Notes: generated from the sequence alone by a model not told the origin. 64,000 nt of DNA from DASQHL01 sp963843685 (GCA_963843685.1 CAWJLO010000010.1:372001-436000); one strand, 5' to 3'; counted from the first letter of the stretch, positions 1 through 8,001 are shown. Numbers and translations: made by a program.

Positions 1-320
1 TGCCGGGCCGCGAGCGAGAGCGCGATGGCGCCGCCCATGCTGTGTCCGACGATCACGGGCTTCTCGAGACCGAGCTGGCCGCACATCGAGGCGACATCAT
101 CGGCGAAGTTTGGGATCGTGTATCCGTCCTCGGGGACGTCGCTCAGGCCGTGGCCGCGGAGGTCGACGGAGATGCAGCGGTGGTTTGGCGCGAAGTGCTC
201 GACCTGCGGCGCGTGGTGGGTGTGGTCGCAGCACCAGCCGTGGACAAAGACAATCGGCGGGTCGCCTACGCCGGCTTCCTCGTAGTAGAGCTTGACTCCG
301 TCTCTGGTCAGGTGCGGCAT
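1..320 (-). CDS. alpha/beta hydrolase, 3' end cut by window edge
   Basis: Predicted soluble alpha/beta-hydrolase-fold enzyme; the substrate cannot be told. The first 106 residues are visible. They include the oxyanion-hole segment FVHGW near residue 29, the DLRGHG strand-turn near residue 53, and the nucleophile elbow GHSMGG near residue 92 with Ser as the expected nucleophile. The Asp and His of the triad would lie beyond the window. The ATG at 320-318 is preceded by AGGAGG about five bases upstream. The stop codon of the glutamine-synthetase-family gene (330-332) lies just 5' of it on the same strand, so the two are probably one operon. Confidence 0.85.
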   Translation of the reverse strand, partial: MPHLTRDGVKLYYEEAGVGDPPIVFVHGWCCDHTHHAPQVEHFAPNHRCISVDLRGHGLSDVPEDGYTIPNFADDVASMCGQLGLEKPVIVGHSMGGAIALSLAAR

Positions 321-329
321 GTGGCCTCC

Positions 330-1688
330 TCAGACCTGCTCGAAATAGCGCGCCCGCTCCCAGGCGGTGACAGCGCGGCGGTGTTTTTCGACCTCCCAGC
401 GCCGCATGGCGACGTAGTGGTCGACGAAGGCGTCGCCCAGCATGTCGCGGGCGATGGCGCTCGCGTCGAGGAGATCGACGGCCTCGTCGAGCGTGCGTGG
501 CAGGCCCGGAAGGCCCTCGGCCTCGTAGACGTTTCCCTGCTGCGGCGGCGGGGGCTGCATGTTCTGTTCGATGCCGTGCAGCCCGCCGGCGAGGCAGGCG
601 GAGAAGCCGAGATACGGATTGACGTCGGCGCCCGGCACGCGGTGCTCGATACGGATGGCGGCGGCGCCGTTGGTGATGGCGCGGAGCGAGGCCGTGCGAT
701 TGTCGAGGCCCCAGGTGGCGGCGGTGGGCGCCCAGCTGCCGGCGACGTAGCGCTTGTAGGAGTTCACGTTCGGCGCGTAGAGGGCGAAGAGCTCCGGCAT
801 GGTCGCGAGCGCGCCGGCGACGTACGCGCGCATCGTCGGGGACATGTGGTGGTCGGCGGCGGCATCCCAGAACGCGTTGGCGCCATCCCGCCAGAGGCTC
901 TGGTGGATGTGGCCGCTGCAGCCGTCCATCTCGTCCGAGTACTTGGCCATGAAGGTGGGGACGGCGCCGGACTGCGCGAGCACCTCCTTCGCGCCGCTCT
1001 TGAAGAGCATGCCGCGGTCGGCCGCCTCGAGCGCGGCCGTGTAGTGGAGGTTCATCTCGTACATACCCTCGCCGTGCTCGCGGTTGTAGCCCTCGACCTC
1101 GACGCCGTACGCGTCCATGTAGCGGCGGAGACCGCCGACGACGTCATCATCGACGCTGGCGTGGCTGATCGAGTAGCAGTTGAGGCCGGGGTTGAGCGGA
1201 CGGAGGCCGGTGTAGTTCTTCGCGCGGAGGCTCTCCTGGTCCTCGCGGAACATGCGGATCTCCAGCTCGACGGCCATCATCGGCTCGAAACCGAGGCCGC
1301 GCGCACGCTCGATCAAGCGTCGCAGGACGGAGCGCGGCGAGACGGCGAGGAGTTCGCCGTGTTCGGTGTAGACATCGCAGACGCAGGCGGCAGTCGCCGG
1401 CTCCCAGGGGACGATGCGGAACGTGGCGAGGTCGGGCCGAAGGAGGATGTCGGCGAAGCCCGTATCGGCGCTGCCGACGGCGAGCCTGGCGCCGGTGATG
1501 ATCTCCTCGGCGACGTCCCAGCCGAAGATCACGTCGCACTGGGCGAACCCCTCGCCCTCGCAGCCATCGAGGAACTGGCGGGCAGAGACGCGCTTGCCGC
1601 GGTAGACGCCGTCCATATCGGGCGTGCCGATCTTGACCGTCTCGATGCCGTGATCGGCTATGCGGCGGGCAATCTCGTCCTTGTTCAT
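330..1688 (-). CDS. glutamine synthetase family protein
   Basis: Member of the glutamine synthetase fold (452 aa), an ATP-dependent ligase joining ammonia or an amine to a gamma-glutamyl group. The N-terminal beta-grasp part (MNKDEIARRIADHG) is followed by the catalytic domain with the metal-binding stretch VELEIRMF near residue 160, the conserved CSGHIHQSLW segment and the ATP/phosphate loop around GSWAPTAATWGLDNR. These match GlnA/PuuA-type proteins. The substrate could be glutamate with ammonia or with a polyamine/amine; the sequence does not decide. The start is the ATG at 1688-1686, giving normal family length; a weak ribosome site precedes it. It is followed after 9 bp by the hydrolase gene and is divergent from the cupredoxin gene. 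Confidence 0.85.
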   Translation of the reverse strand: MNKDEIARRIADHGIETVKIGTPDMDGVYRGKRVSARQFLDGCEGEGFAQCDVIFGWDVAEEIITGARLAVGSADTGFADILLRPDLATFRIVPWEPATAACVCDVYTEHGELLAVSPRSVLRRLIERARGLGFEPMMAVELEIRMFREDQESLRAKNYTGLRPLNPGLNCYSISHASVDDDVVGGLRRYMDAYGVEVEGYNREHGEGMYEMNLHYTAALEAADRGMLFKSGAKEVLAQSGAVPTFMAKYSDEMDGCSGHIHQSLWRDGANAFWDAAADHHMSPTMRAYVAGALATMPELFALYAPNVNSYKRYVAGSWAPTAATWGLDNRTASLRAITNGAAAIRIEHRVPGADVNPYLGFSACLAGGLHGIEQNMQPPPPQQGNVYEAEGLPGLPRTLDEAVDLLDASAIARDMLGDAFVDHYVAMRRWEVEKHRRAVTAWERARYFEQV

Positions 1689-1812
1689 GGGTGACGATGA
1701 TACCGGCTGGGCGACGGACGGGGAACCGGAAGTTGTGTCAGGCCGGGTCAGTTCAGGACAGGCGGCTCTGGCGCGGACGCGGCAGCGTGGCATGCTGGAT
1801 GGATGCGAGAAG

Positions 1813-2235
1813 ATGGACCTGACGCACAATACGGCCGTGGGCGCTGGTATAACCTGCTGGTCACGGCGGGCGCCGTGCGTGCTGGTGGCACTGATAGGCG
1901 TCGCGGTCGTGCTCATCGTGCGAGGCGGCGGCGGCTCAAGCATCCAGCATGACGCGAGTCAGCCGACGGTCGTGACGGACGCGATGCAGGTGAGCGTCGA
2001 CGTCATCGACAACGACTTTCGTCCGGCGAACCTGACGGTGAAGAAGGGAGCGACCGTGACGTGGGTCTTCAAAGGCGACCTGCCGCACAACGTGACGGAG
2101 GATTCAGGTGCATTCGCCAGCGAGACGCTGGGGAAGGGCGCTACGTACGACCGAACGTTCGACACGACCGGGACGTTCTACTACCACTGCACGATTCACC
2201 ACGTGATGACGGGGTCGATCACGGTGGTCGACTGA
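1813..2235 (+). CDS. membrane-anchored cupredoxin
   Basis: Small blue-copper (plastocyanin/amicyanin-like) domain, probably exported and membrane-anchored, used for electron transfer or copper handling. One hydrophobic segment (VLVALIGVAVVLIV) is followed by a short linker and about 95 residues of cupredoxin. The expected four copper ligands are visible: His in DLPHNVT, then Cys, His and Met in YYHCTIHHVM. The N-terminus is uncertain. The chosen ATG at 1813 gives an odd sequence before the membrane helix, whereas the frame from ATG 1803 reads a natural pre-helix (RWYNLLVTAGAV) and could join by removing one base in 1868-1886. The copper-binding half is unaffected by this choice. Confidence 0.75.
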   Translation: MDLTHNTAVGAGITCWSRRAPCVLVALIGVAVVLIVRGGGGSSIQHDASQPTVVTDAMQVSVDVIDNDFRPANLTVKKGATVTWVFKGDLPHNVTEDSGAFASETLGKGATYDRTFDTTGTFYYHCTIHHVMTGSITVVD

Positions 2236-2257
2236 CCGCGGAAGGTGGGCCTTCCAG

Positions 2258-3349
2258 TTAACGGGCGGCCTTGAAGTCGTCGAGGTGGCCGCCAATGTCG
2301 ACGTAGAGGTCGGCTGCGGACTTGAGCTCGGACGAGGCGGTCTCGCTGAAGGCGACGACCTCCACGCGCACACCGCGGCTGGAGATCATCTCGACCAAGC
2401 GGCGGAAGTCACCATCGCCCGACATGAGGACGACGACGTCGAGCCGGTCGGACATCGTGAGGATGTCGATGGCGAGCTCGATGTCGAAGTTGGCTTTCAT
2501 GGAGCCGTCGGCAAAGCGCTTCAGGGGCTTGGTGATGATGCGGTACGGGTGGCCGACGAAGTGGTGGACAAAGCGCTGGCTCTCGAGCTTGGCGCTCGGG
2601 TCATCACTAATCGGGGCGTAGGCGCTCGCGCGGACGAGCTGACGGCCGCGCGTGAAGTAGTCGAGCACGCGGCCGAAGTCGATGTTGACGTTGCGGCGCT
2701 CGGCGGCGTAGATGACGTTCGGGACATCGACGAAGATGCCGACGCGCTGCTGGACGCCAGCGCCTTCGGCCCGCGCCTGGTTCTTGAGGCCGGCGATGGA
2801 CGTCTGCAACTCGTGCAGCGTCTCGGTGACATCGCGGGCAAAGCCCTCCAGCACGGCTGCCTGGTGCTCGACGACCGCTTCGAGCGACATCGGCTCGCCG
2901 GACTTCTTCGGCACGAGCTGCAAGGCGCGCGGCGCCTCGGCCGTAGCTGCTCCCGTCGTCGTGCCAGCGGTCGTCGGCGCGGCGGCGCCGGGCTTCTTGC
3001 GACCGCGGCCGCCGCGGGTGCCGCGGCGACGTTTGGCGGGAGCGGCGCCGTTTCCACCGTCCGCGTCCTCGGCGGGTGAGGTCGCGAGCGATGCGGGTTT
3101 CGGCGCGGGCGCCTCGACAGGCGTGGCAGCGGCTTCGGCGGCCCAGTCGCGGCGCGGCGGCCGGACGGGCGCGCGCCGGGTGCGCGTCGCGGGCTTCTTT
3201 TCCGCGTCGTCCGCGGGGGCAGGCGCCGGCTTCGCCGCGGCGGTGGAGGCTCGGTGAGAGGTCGTCCTGGCGGGGGGCGCGGGCGCGGGTTCGCTCGTGG
3301 CTGCTTCCTTGCTGGTCTTGCGTGGCTGCTTGCCGAAGAATCTGACCAC
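2258..3349 (-). CDS. NYN-domain (LabA/PIN-like) protein with low-complexity N-terminus
   Basis: 363-aa protein. Residues 1 to about 170 are Ala/Pro/Lys/Arg-rich, low-complexity and probably disordered, with RGTRGGRGRKKPG-like basic stretches suited to nucleic-acid binding. Residues from about 200 form a NYN domain: GIFVDVPNVIYA at the first strand, NFDIELAIDILTM, and the acidic VVLMSGDGDFRRLV motif, then RGVRVEVVAF. NYN domains are PIN-like metal-dependent RNases, so an RNA-processing role is likely. The start is the GTG at 3349, which overlaps the stop of the upstream ATPase gene by one base (TAGTG), implying translational coupling with the Mrp-type carrier. A GGGGGC ribosome site sits inside that gene's end. 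Confidence 0.8.
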   Translation of the reverse strand: MVRFFGKQPRKTSKEAATSEPAPAPPARTTSHRASTAAAKPAPAPADDAEKKPATRTRRAPVRPPRRDWAAEAAATPVEAPAPKPASLATSPAEDADGGNGAAPAKRRRGTRGGRGRKKPGAAAPTTAGTTTGAATAEAPRALQLVPKKSGEPMSLEAVVEHQAAVLEGFARDVTETLHELQTSIAGLKNQARAEGAGVQQRVGIFVDVPNVIYAAERRNVNIDFGRVLDYFTRGRQLVRASAYAPISDDPSAKLESQRFVHHFVGHPYRIITKPLKRFADGSMKANFDIELAIDILTMSDRLDVVVLMSGDGDFRRLVEMISSRGVRVEVVAFSETASSELKSAADLYVDIGGHLDDFKAAR

Positions 3350-4404
3350 TATGCCCCCGCCGCGTACTCTAGCACACTGCACCGCGCGGCGACCTGCCGC
3401 GCCACATCGACGAACGATCGGGATTGCGCACTCTCCGGCATCGCCGCGACGATCGGGCGGCCTTCATCGCCAGCCTGCCGCGTGGAGGGATCCAGCGGGA
3501 TCTCGCCCAGGAACTCCAGGCCGAGATCCTCGGCCGCGGACTTCGCGCCTCCGTGGCCGAAAATGTCGGTGCGGTCGCCGCAGTGCGGGCAGACGAAATA
3601 GCTCATGTTCTCGATGATGCCGAAGATGGGGACGTTGAGCTTGTCGAACATCGCGACGGCCTTCGCGGCGTCTTCGAGCGCGACGTCCTGCGGCGTGCTG
3701 ACGACGACCACACCGGAGATCGGCGCCTCCTGCGCCATGCTCATGGAGGCGTCGCTGGTCCCGGGCGGCAGGTCGATGAGCAGGTAGTCCAGCTCGCCCC
3801 AGTCGATGTCGTGGAGGAGCTGGCGGACGGCGGTGCCGATCATCGGGCCGCGCCAGACGACGGGCGTGCCGCGTGGCAGCACGAAGCCGATGGAGCAGAT
3901 CTTCACGCCGTACTGCTCGACGACGCGGAGGCCGCCACCACCTTCGGCCTGCGATCCCTGGGCGACGCCCATCATCGTCGGGATGTTGGGGCCCGTGATG
4001 TCGGCGTCCATGAGCCCGACCTTTGCGCCCAACGACGCCAGCGCGACGGCGAGGTTGGTGGAGACGGTGGACTTACCGACGCCGCCCTTGTTACTGGCGA
4101 TGGCGATGATGTTGCGAACGCCCTCGATCGGCTGTCCCGACGTCGGGCGGTGCTGGATGACGTTGGCTTCCATGGTGACGTCGGCTTCGCGCACGCCGGG
4201 AAGGGCCAGGATGGCGGTGCGCGCATCACCTTCCATCTTGTCGCGCACGGGGCATGCCGGAGTCGTGAGCACGATACGGACGCTGACGCGGCCGTCCTCG
4301 ATGCGGGGCGTCTGAACGAAGCCCAGCGAGACGATGTCGCGATGCAAGTCCGGGTCTTCGATGGCGCTGAGCGCGCGCAGGACATCCTGTTCCGTGACGC
4401 TCAT
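3349..4404 (-). CDS. apbC: Mrp/ApbC-type Fe-S cluster carrier ATPase
   Basis: 351-aa P-loop ATPase of the Mrp/NBP35 family, which carries and delivers iron-sulfur clusters to apoproteins in the cytosol. An N-terminal MIP18/DUF59 domain (residues 1 to about 90) precedes the ParA-like domain with a deviant Walker A (SNKGGVGKSTVSTNLA near 108), DADITGPN, and the cluster-binding CxxC in YFVCPHCGDRT near residue 285. ATG 4404 is preceded by GAGGTAACGAG and overlaps the stop of the upstream regulator by four bases (ATGA). The order regulator, carrier, NYN protein suggests Fe-S status links to expression of this operon; that link is inference. Confidence 0.92.
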   Translation of the reverse strand: MSVTEQDVLRALSAIEDPDLHRDIVSLGFVQTPRIEDGRVSVRIVLTTPACPVRDKMEGDARTAILALPGVREADVTMEANVIQHRPTSGQPIEGVRNIIAIASNKGGVGKSTVSTNLAVALASLGAKVGLMDADITGPNIPTMMGVAQGSQAEGGGGLRVVEQYGVKICSIGFVLPRGTPVVWRGPMIGTAVRQLLHDIDWGELDYLLIDLPPGTSDASMSMAQEAPISGVVVVSTPQDVALEDAAKAVAMFDKLNVPIFGIIENMSYFVCPHCGDRTDIFGHGGAKSAAEDLGLEFLGEIPLDPSTRQAGDEGRPIVAAMPESAQSRSFVDVARQVAARCSVLEYAAGA

Positions 4405-5066
4405 CTCGTTACCTCGACCGTGTGACCCGCAAGCACGGGGCTCGCGACGACGAAGCGGCAGCAATCCGCGCAGTCGGCGGGCTCATCGGCGGTGCGCACC
4501 GGTACTCCCAGCGCGGCGGCGAGGAAGGCGCCGTGCCAGGCGCACGGGACGCAATCGCCCACCGTGGCGCGGAAGACGCAGGCGAAGTCGCGCAGCTCGG
4601 CGGTGCCGTCGCCGAGATCGTGCCAGTCGGCGAAGCCACCGAACGAACGGAGGATGTCGACCACGCGTTCCAGGCGCTTGTCCCAGGCGAGCGACTCCAG
4701 CTGAGGGGCGTGAGCACGCGCAAGGGATTCGGCTGCGCGCTGGAACAAACGGGCGCGGCGGGACGTCGGATCGACGGCGAGGTCGGCCGGATCAAGGGTG
4801 CCGGCGTGCTCGACAAGCAGGGCGAGCATGCGGTCGTGGCCGTCGGAGACGCTCCGGTGGCCGGCGTCTGTGAGCTGGTAGCGGTAGTGTGGCCGGCCGG
4901 TCGGCCGGCGTACTTCGGCGGTCTGGACGAGGCGGTCGCGCTCGAGCGCCATCAGGTGCTGGCGGACGGTCATCGGGGCGAGCCCGAGCGCCGACGCGAG
5001 GTCATCGACCGTGGAGCCGTCAGAGCGCTTGAGCAGGGCGAGGATGTTGGTCTTGGTTGAATGCAT
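4401..5066 (-). CDS. winged-helix regulator with C-terminal cysteine cluster (COG2345/SufR-like)
   Basis: 221-aa DNA-binding protein. Residues 1-70 are an ArsR/DeoR-type winged helix (STVDDLASALGLAPMTVRQH, then the RRPTGRPHYRYQLT wing). The C-terminal half has cysteines at 163, 172, 175, 199, 202 and 203, an arrangement expected to bind an Fe-S cluster or metal. SufR-type repressors share this two-part layout, but the spacing here is not the textbook SufR pattern. Co-transcription with an Fe-S carrier ATPase supports a sensor role. The start is ATG 5066, giving a complete helix-turn-helix. It is divergent from the zinc-ribbon gene at 5257, so the 190-bp gap could be a shared control region. 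Confidence 0.8.
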   Translation of the reverse strand: MHSTKTNILALLKRSDGSTVDDLASALGLAPMTVRQHLMALERDRLVQTAEVRRPTGRPHYRYQLTDAGHRSVSDGHDRMLALLVEHAGTLDPADLAVDPTSRRARLFQRAAESLARAHAPQLESLAWDKRLERVVDILRSFGGFADWHDLGDGTAELRDFACVFRATVGDCVPCAWHGAFLAAALGVPVRTADEPADCADCCRFVVASPVLAGHTVEVTR

Positions 5067-5153
5067 AGGGCCCCAACGGGGCGCTTCCAGTATAGCGATA
5101 GATTCCCCCGGGCACAGGTTAACGGGATTTACACATTCGTTGTAGGATAAACC

Positions 5154-5183
5154 TTGACACGGTACAAAGTAGCGTGGCACAAT
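5154..5183 (+). promoter_or_regulatory. sigma70-type promoter of the zinc-ribbon gene
   Basis: TTGACA at 5154-5159 is separated by 18 bp from CACAAT at 5178-5183 (four of six matches to the -10 consensus). It points at the small zinc-ribbon gene and lies in the gap divergent from the Cys-rich regulator gene. Confidence 0.6.
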
Positions 5184-5220
5184 TCGGCAACCAACCTCCG
5201 CCCGCACACGTACTACTTTG
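5165..5220. promoter_or_regulatory. 8-bp inverted repeat CAAAGTAG...CTACTTTG
   Basis: Exact inverted arms at 5165-5172 and 5213-5220, 40 bp apart. The first arm overlaps the promoter spacer and the second lies in the 5' leader. This could be a looping operator for the divergent regulator or a leader stem; either role is inference. Confidence 0.35.
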
Positions 5221-5256
5221 GAGGAGACGGCGAGCGGGGGGCGGAAGGAGGACGAG

Positions 5257-5511
5257 ATGGCGGTGAAGACAATCGAGCAGGAAGCCTCTTCGGAAGCCGA
5301 GGACGCGGCGACGGCGGTAGCCGCCCCCGAGTGCCACCACCACTGGGTGATCGCCAGCCCAAACGGCGCGATGAGCCTGGGCAAGTGCAAGATCTGCGGC
5401 ACGGAGAGGGAGTTCCCGAACTCCGCCGAGGACGGCCTCTGGGAGCGCGAGGTACCGCAGTCGCGCTGGACCGGCCGCACCGAGATGAAGAACTGGAACC
5501 AAGGGTTCTGA
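5257..5511 (+). CDS. small zinc-ribbon protein
   Basis: 84-aa protein with an acidic, disordered first third and a compact Cys/His module: ECHHHWVIASPNG followed by GKCKICGTEREFPN. The Cys and His in ECHHH plus CKIC would bind one zinc. The shape matches small conserved zinc-ribbon proteins I associate with Chloroflexota, of unknown function. The start ATG 5257 has a near-perfect ribosome site (AAGGAGG, five bases away). A TTG further upstream (5218) is less likely. A strong promoter (5154) and a strong terminator (5558) make it a monocistronic unit. It sits head-to-head with the Fe-S-linked regulator operon and may be one of its targets. Confidence 0.8.
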   Translation: MAVKTIEQEASSEAEDAATAVAAPECHHHWVIASPNGAMSLGKCKICGTEREFPNSAEDGLWEREVPQSRWTGRTEMKNWNQGF

Positions 5512-5557
5512 CCAGCCACAATCCCCGCCTGGCATGCCACGACCCCGCCTGGCATGA

Positions 5558-5588
5558 AGAGAGGGCCCGCAAGACGCGGGCCCTCTCT
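5558..5588. terminator. bidirectional hairpin terminator
   Basis: A perfect 13-bp stem (AGAGAGGGCCCGC with its complement) closes a 5-nt loop between two convergent genes, the zinc-ribbon gene ending at 5511 and the aminotransferase ending at 5612. Just upstream, CCCCGCCTGGCATG occurs twice in tandem at about 5523 and 5543. Confidence 0.75.
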
Positions 5589-5611
5589 ATGCGTCCGAAC
5601 CCAGACAGAGG

Positions 5612-6808
5612 CTACTTCGCGGCGCCGTTGATGCGGTGGCGGTCGACGAACCTGTGGATGCGGTCCATGGCATCGCGGAGCAGATCGTAGTTCTGCGCGT
5701 AGCAGATACGGACGTGGCCGGCGCCGGCTTCACCGAAGGCGGAACCGGGGATGACGGCGACACGCTCCTCCATGAGCAGGCGCTCGGCAAACGATTCGTC
5801 GTTCATGCCGCTGTTGCCGATGTTGGGGAAGGCGTAGAAGGCGCCCTTCGGCTCGACGCACGTGAGGCCCATCGCGTTGAGCTCACCGACGACGAGCTGC
5901 CGGCGGCGGTCATACTCGGCGACCATGCCGCGCACGTCCTCCTCGCCGGATTTCAGCGCCTCGATCGCAGCGAACTGCGCGGGCGTGGGGGCGGACATCA
6001 TGACGTACTGGTGCACCTTCATCATCGCCTCGGTGAGCTCACCGCGGGCGCAGGTGTAGGCGAGGCGCCAGCCCGTCATGGCGTAGGCCTTCGAGAAGCC
6101 ACCCATCAGGATCGTGCGGTCGCGCATCCGGGGGAGGCTGGCGAAGCAGACGTGGTCGACGCCGTAGACGAGGCGGTCGTAGATCTCGTCGGAGATGACG
6201 AAGAGGTTGTGCCTGTCGACGATCTCGGCGACGGCGGTCATCACCTCGCGGCTCATCACGGCGCCGGTGGGGTTCGCCGGATAGCCGATGAGGAGCGCCT
6301 TGGTGCGGGGCGTGATGCGCTGCTCCAGGTCATCGGGGTGGAGGGTGAAGCCGTCCTCGGCACGCGTAGGCACCTGCGTGTACGTGCCGCCGGCGAGGAG
6401 AACACACGGGAGATAGGCGACGTAGCCCGGATCAGGGCTCAGCACCTCGTCGCCCTGATCGATGATGGCGGCGAGCGCGATGTTCAGCGCTTCGCTGACG
6501 CCGGAGGTCGCGATGATCTCGGTGCCGGCGTCGTAGTGGACGCCGTACAGGCGCTTCAGGTGGCGCGAGATGGCGGCGCGCAGCTCGACGAGGCCATAGT
6601 TCGACGTGTAGTACGTCTCGCCATCCTCGATGCTCTTGATCGCGGCCTGGCGAATCTGGTTAGGGGTGACGAAGTCCGGCTGGCCCACGCCGAGCGAGAT
6701 GACGCCCTCCATGCTCGCGAGGAGGTCGAAGAAGCGCCGGATGCCGGAGGAGGGGATGGCCTGGACGTGTTGGGAGATGTTGCCGCGGTGGGTTACGCCG
6801 TCTGACAT
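5612..6808 (-). CDS. class I/II PLP-dependent aminotransferase
   Basis: 398-aa fold-type I aminotransferase of the aspartate/alanine-type family (AspC/AlaT-like). Visible features are the N-terminal GVISLGVGQPDF, the cofactor-stacking region, the NPTGAVMSRE loop, DEIYDRLVYG, and the PLP lysine in GGFSKAYAMTGWR. The C-terminal substrate-binding Arg lies in AGHVRICYA. The exact amino donor cannot be read. ATG 6808 follows the upstream small gene's stop by 12 bp, so it probably ends an operon with the two unknown small genes at 6821-7388. It is terminated by the hairpin at 5558. Confidence 0.9.
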   Translation of the reverse strand: MSDGVTHRGNISQHVQAIPSSGIRRFFDLLASMEGVISLGVGQPDFVTPNQIRQAAIKSIEDGETYYTSNYGLVELRAAISRHLKRLYGVHYDAGTEIIATSGVSEALNIALAAIIDQGDEVLSPDPGYVAYLPCVLLAGGTYTQVPTRAEDGFTLHPDDLEQRITPRTKALLIGYPANPTGAVMSREVMTAVAEIVDRHNLFVISDEIYDRLVYGVDHVCFASLPRMRDRTILMGGFSKAYAMTGWRLAYTCARGELTEAMMKVHQYVMMSAPTPAQFAAIEALKSGEEDVRGMVAEYDRRRQLVVGELNAMGLTCVEPKGAFYAFPNIGNSGMNDESFAERLLMEERVAVIPGSAFGEAGAGHVRICYAQNYDLLRDAMDRIHRFVDRHRINGAAK

Positions 6809-6820
6809 CGTCTGCTGGTG

Positions 6821-7105
6821 TCACTCCTCCCCTTGCGCAAGCCCGGCCGTCGGACCGGCACCGATGACGATGCCGGACCAGAGGTCAAGCTCCGGCACAT
6901 AGTACACCAAGAGGTGGCGACCGTCGGCGAGGCGAAGACGAAAGCCGAGGCGCTCCTCCTCGCGCCAGCGCGACTCGACCTCCGCGACATCGTGATGTGC
7001 TCCTTCCAATTCCACCCAGCGCGGCGTGTCGGGGTAGCCGGCGCCCGCGTAGCAGCCGACCTGGAGCGCGAAGGCGCGGAGCCCTGCCTCTTCGCCTCTA
7101 TCCAT
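6821..7105 (-). CDS. hypothetical protein
   Basis: 94-aa protein not recognised. It has no signal peptide or membrane helix. It is rich in charged residues with a middle WVELEGAHHDVAEVESRW stretch and a beta-like tail (LRLADGRHLLVYYVPELDLW), suggesting a small alpha+beta domain. The start is ATG 7105, which overlaps the stop of the upstream gene by eight bases (ATGGATAG), implying coupled translation of the pair. The stop is 12 bp before the aminotransferase start. Confidence 0.6.
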   Translation of the reverse strand: MDRGEEAGLRAFALQVGCYAGAGYPDTPRWVELEGAHHDVAEVESRWREEERLGFRLRLADGRHLLVYYVPELDLWSGIVIGAGPTAGLAQGEE

Positions 7106-7388
7106 TGCCGATTGTGTACACAGACCCGGACTGCGCGATCTCGACAACGTCGCCGCGGTTGAACTTCAGCAGGTGACGGAAATGCCCCGCCTCCAGATGG
7201 TAGTGCTGGTGCGCGGGCGGCACGCAATTGCAGTCCTCGGCCACGATGCGCGTGGCGAAGCGGCGGCGGCCGACGGTGATGGCGAACTCCTGCATCGGCG
7301 GCGGGAACGCGCGCCAGCGGTCCTTCGTGATCAGGATCGTGCCCGTGTCGGCATCCTCGCCAGAGAGCTTGCGTCGGTAGGGCTTCAC
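7098..7388 (-). CDS. hypothetical protein
   Basis: 96-aa protein not recognised. It is soluble and beta-rich: TGTILITKDRWRAFPPPMQ, FAITVGRRRFATRIVAEDC, ending with FNRGDVVEIAQSGSVYTIG, which resembles small swapped-hairpin or OB-like folds. It carries CNC and several His residues (HQHYHLEAGH), so metal binding is possible but unproven. The GTG start at 7388 is tentative because no clear ribosome site precedes it. It overlaps the next gene by 8 bp. Confidence 0.55.
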   Translation of the reverse strand: MKPYRRKLSGEDADTGTILITKDRWRAFPPPMQEFAITVGRRRFATRIVAEDCNCVPPAHQHYHLEAGHFRHLLKFNRGDVVEIAQSGSVYTIGNG

Positions 7389-7410
7389 GGCGAGAAGGAT
7401 AGCGCGGGGC

Positions 7411-7444
7411 GCGAAGCGGGCGCCTCATCGGGCGCCCGCTTCGC
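7411..7444 (-). terminator. hairpin terminator after the lipoprotein gene
   Basis: A perfect 14-bp stem (GCGAAGCGGGCGCC and complement) with a 6-nt loop lies 23 bp beyond the lipoprotein stop. No long T-run follows. It separates the lipoprotein gene from the small-gene operon. Confidence 0.6.
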
Positions 7445-7467
7445 TGTCGCCGTGTCCACCGGCGGGG

Positions 7468-8001
7468 TCAGGGGATGGCCAGCGACCAGTTGGGGATATC
7501 CTTGCCGTTCTCGTCGCCGGGCGCCTTGTCGGTCGCGAAGTGGTAGAGCGGCAGGCCGTCGTAGGTGACCTGCGTCGTGCCGTCGTCGCGCGTAATCACG
7601 CCGAGGCCGTCGACGCCGTCGCCGGGCACCGGCGTGCCGTCCGCGGGCGCGACGAGCGGCGGCCAGTTGGTCGCGCAGGCGCCGTTGCACACGCTCTTGC
7701 CGCTGTTGGCGACGTCGTTGTGGAACACGTACAGGGTCAGACCGTCCGCGTCGACGAAGCGAGCGTCGCCGCTCGTCGCGATGTTCACGGTCGCCGCGGC
7801 CGTCGTGCCGGACGGCGCCGTTGGCTCAGCGGTCGGCTGTGTCGTCGGCGCCGTCGTCGGTGCCGGCGCACCCGCTTCCGCTGTCGCCGTCTTGTCGCTG
7901 CTGCTCGTGCCGCCTCCGCACGCCGCGGCCATCATGGCAGCGCCGCCGATCACGGCGAGTATGGCCATCGCGCCCGTGCGCCCGAATCGTGGTGTTCGCA
8001 T
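7468..8001 (-). CDS. lipoprotein with secreted repeats of unknown function (Lipoprotein_15 type)
   Basis: 177-aa exported lipoprotein. The signal peptide ends in a lipobox-like AAMMAAAC followed by GGG. A Thr/Pro-rich linker (residues about 40-75) leads to two copies of the secreted-repeat motif: DGLTLYVFHND with CNGACATNWPPL, and then YDGLPLYHFATDKAPGD. These repeats (PF03640 type) occur in surface proteins of actinobacteria and Chloroflexota; their function is unknown. The start MRTPRFG at 8001 has GGAGGG eight bases upstream. It is a single-gene unit between the gatCA operon and the terminator at 7411. Confidence 0.85.
   Translation of the reverse strand: MRTPRFGRTGAMAILAVIGGAAMMAAACGGGTSSSDKTATAEAGAPAPTTAPTTQPTAEPTAPSGTTAAATVNIATSGDARFVDADGLTLYVFHNDVANSGKSVCNGACATNWPPLVAPADGTPVPGDGVDGLGVITRDDGTTQVTYDGLPLYHFATDKAPGDENGKDIPNWSLAIP

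Noticed and set aside
42..1694. 550-codon open frame on the plus strand
   Set aside because: It is the antisense of the glutamine-synthetase-family gene; composition is Val/Ala/Gly/Arg-rich with no recognisable domain, and long antisense frames are expected at this GC content.
5523..5556. Tandem CCCCGCCTGGCATG as an attachment site or mobile-element scar
   Set aside because: Only two 14-bp copies next to a terminator, no integrase or transposase nearby.
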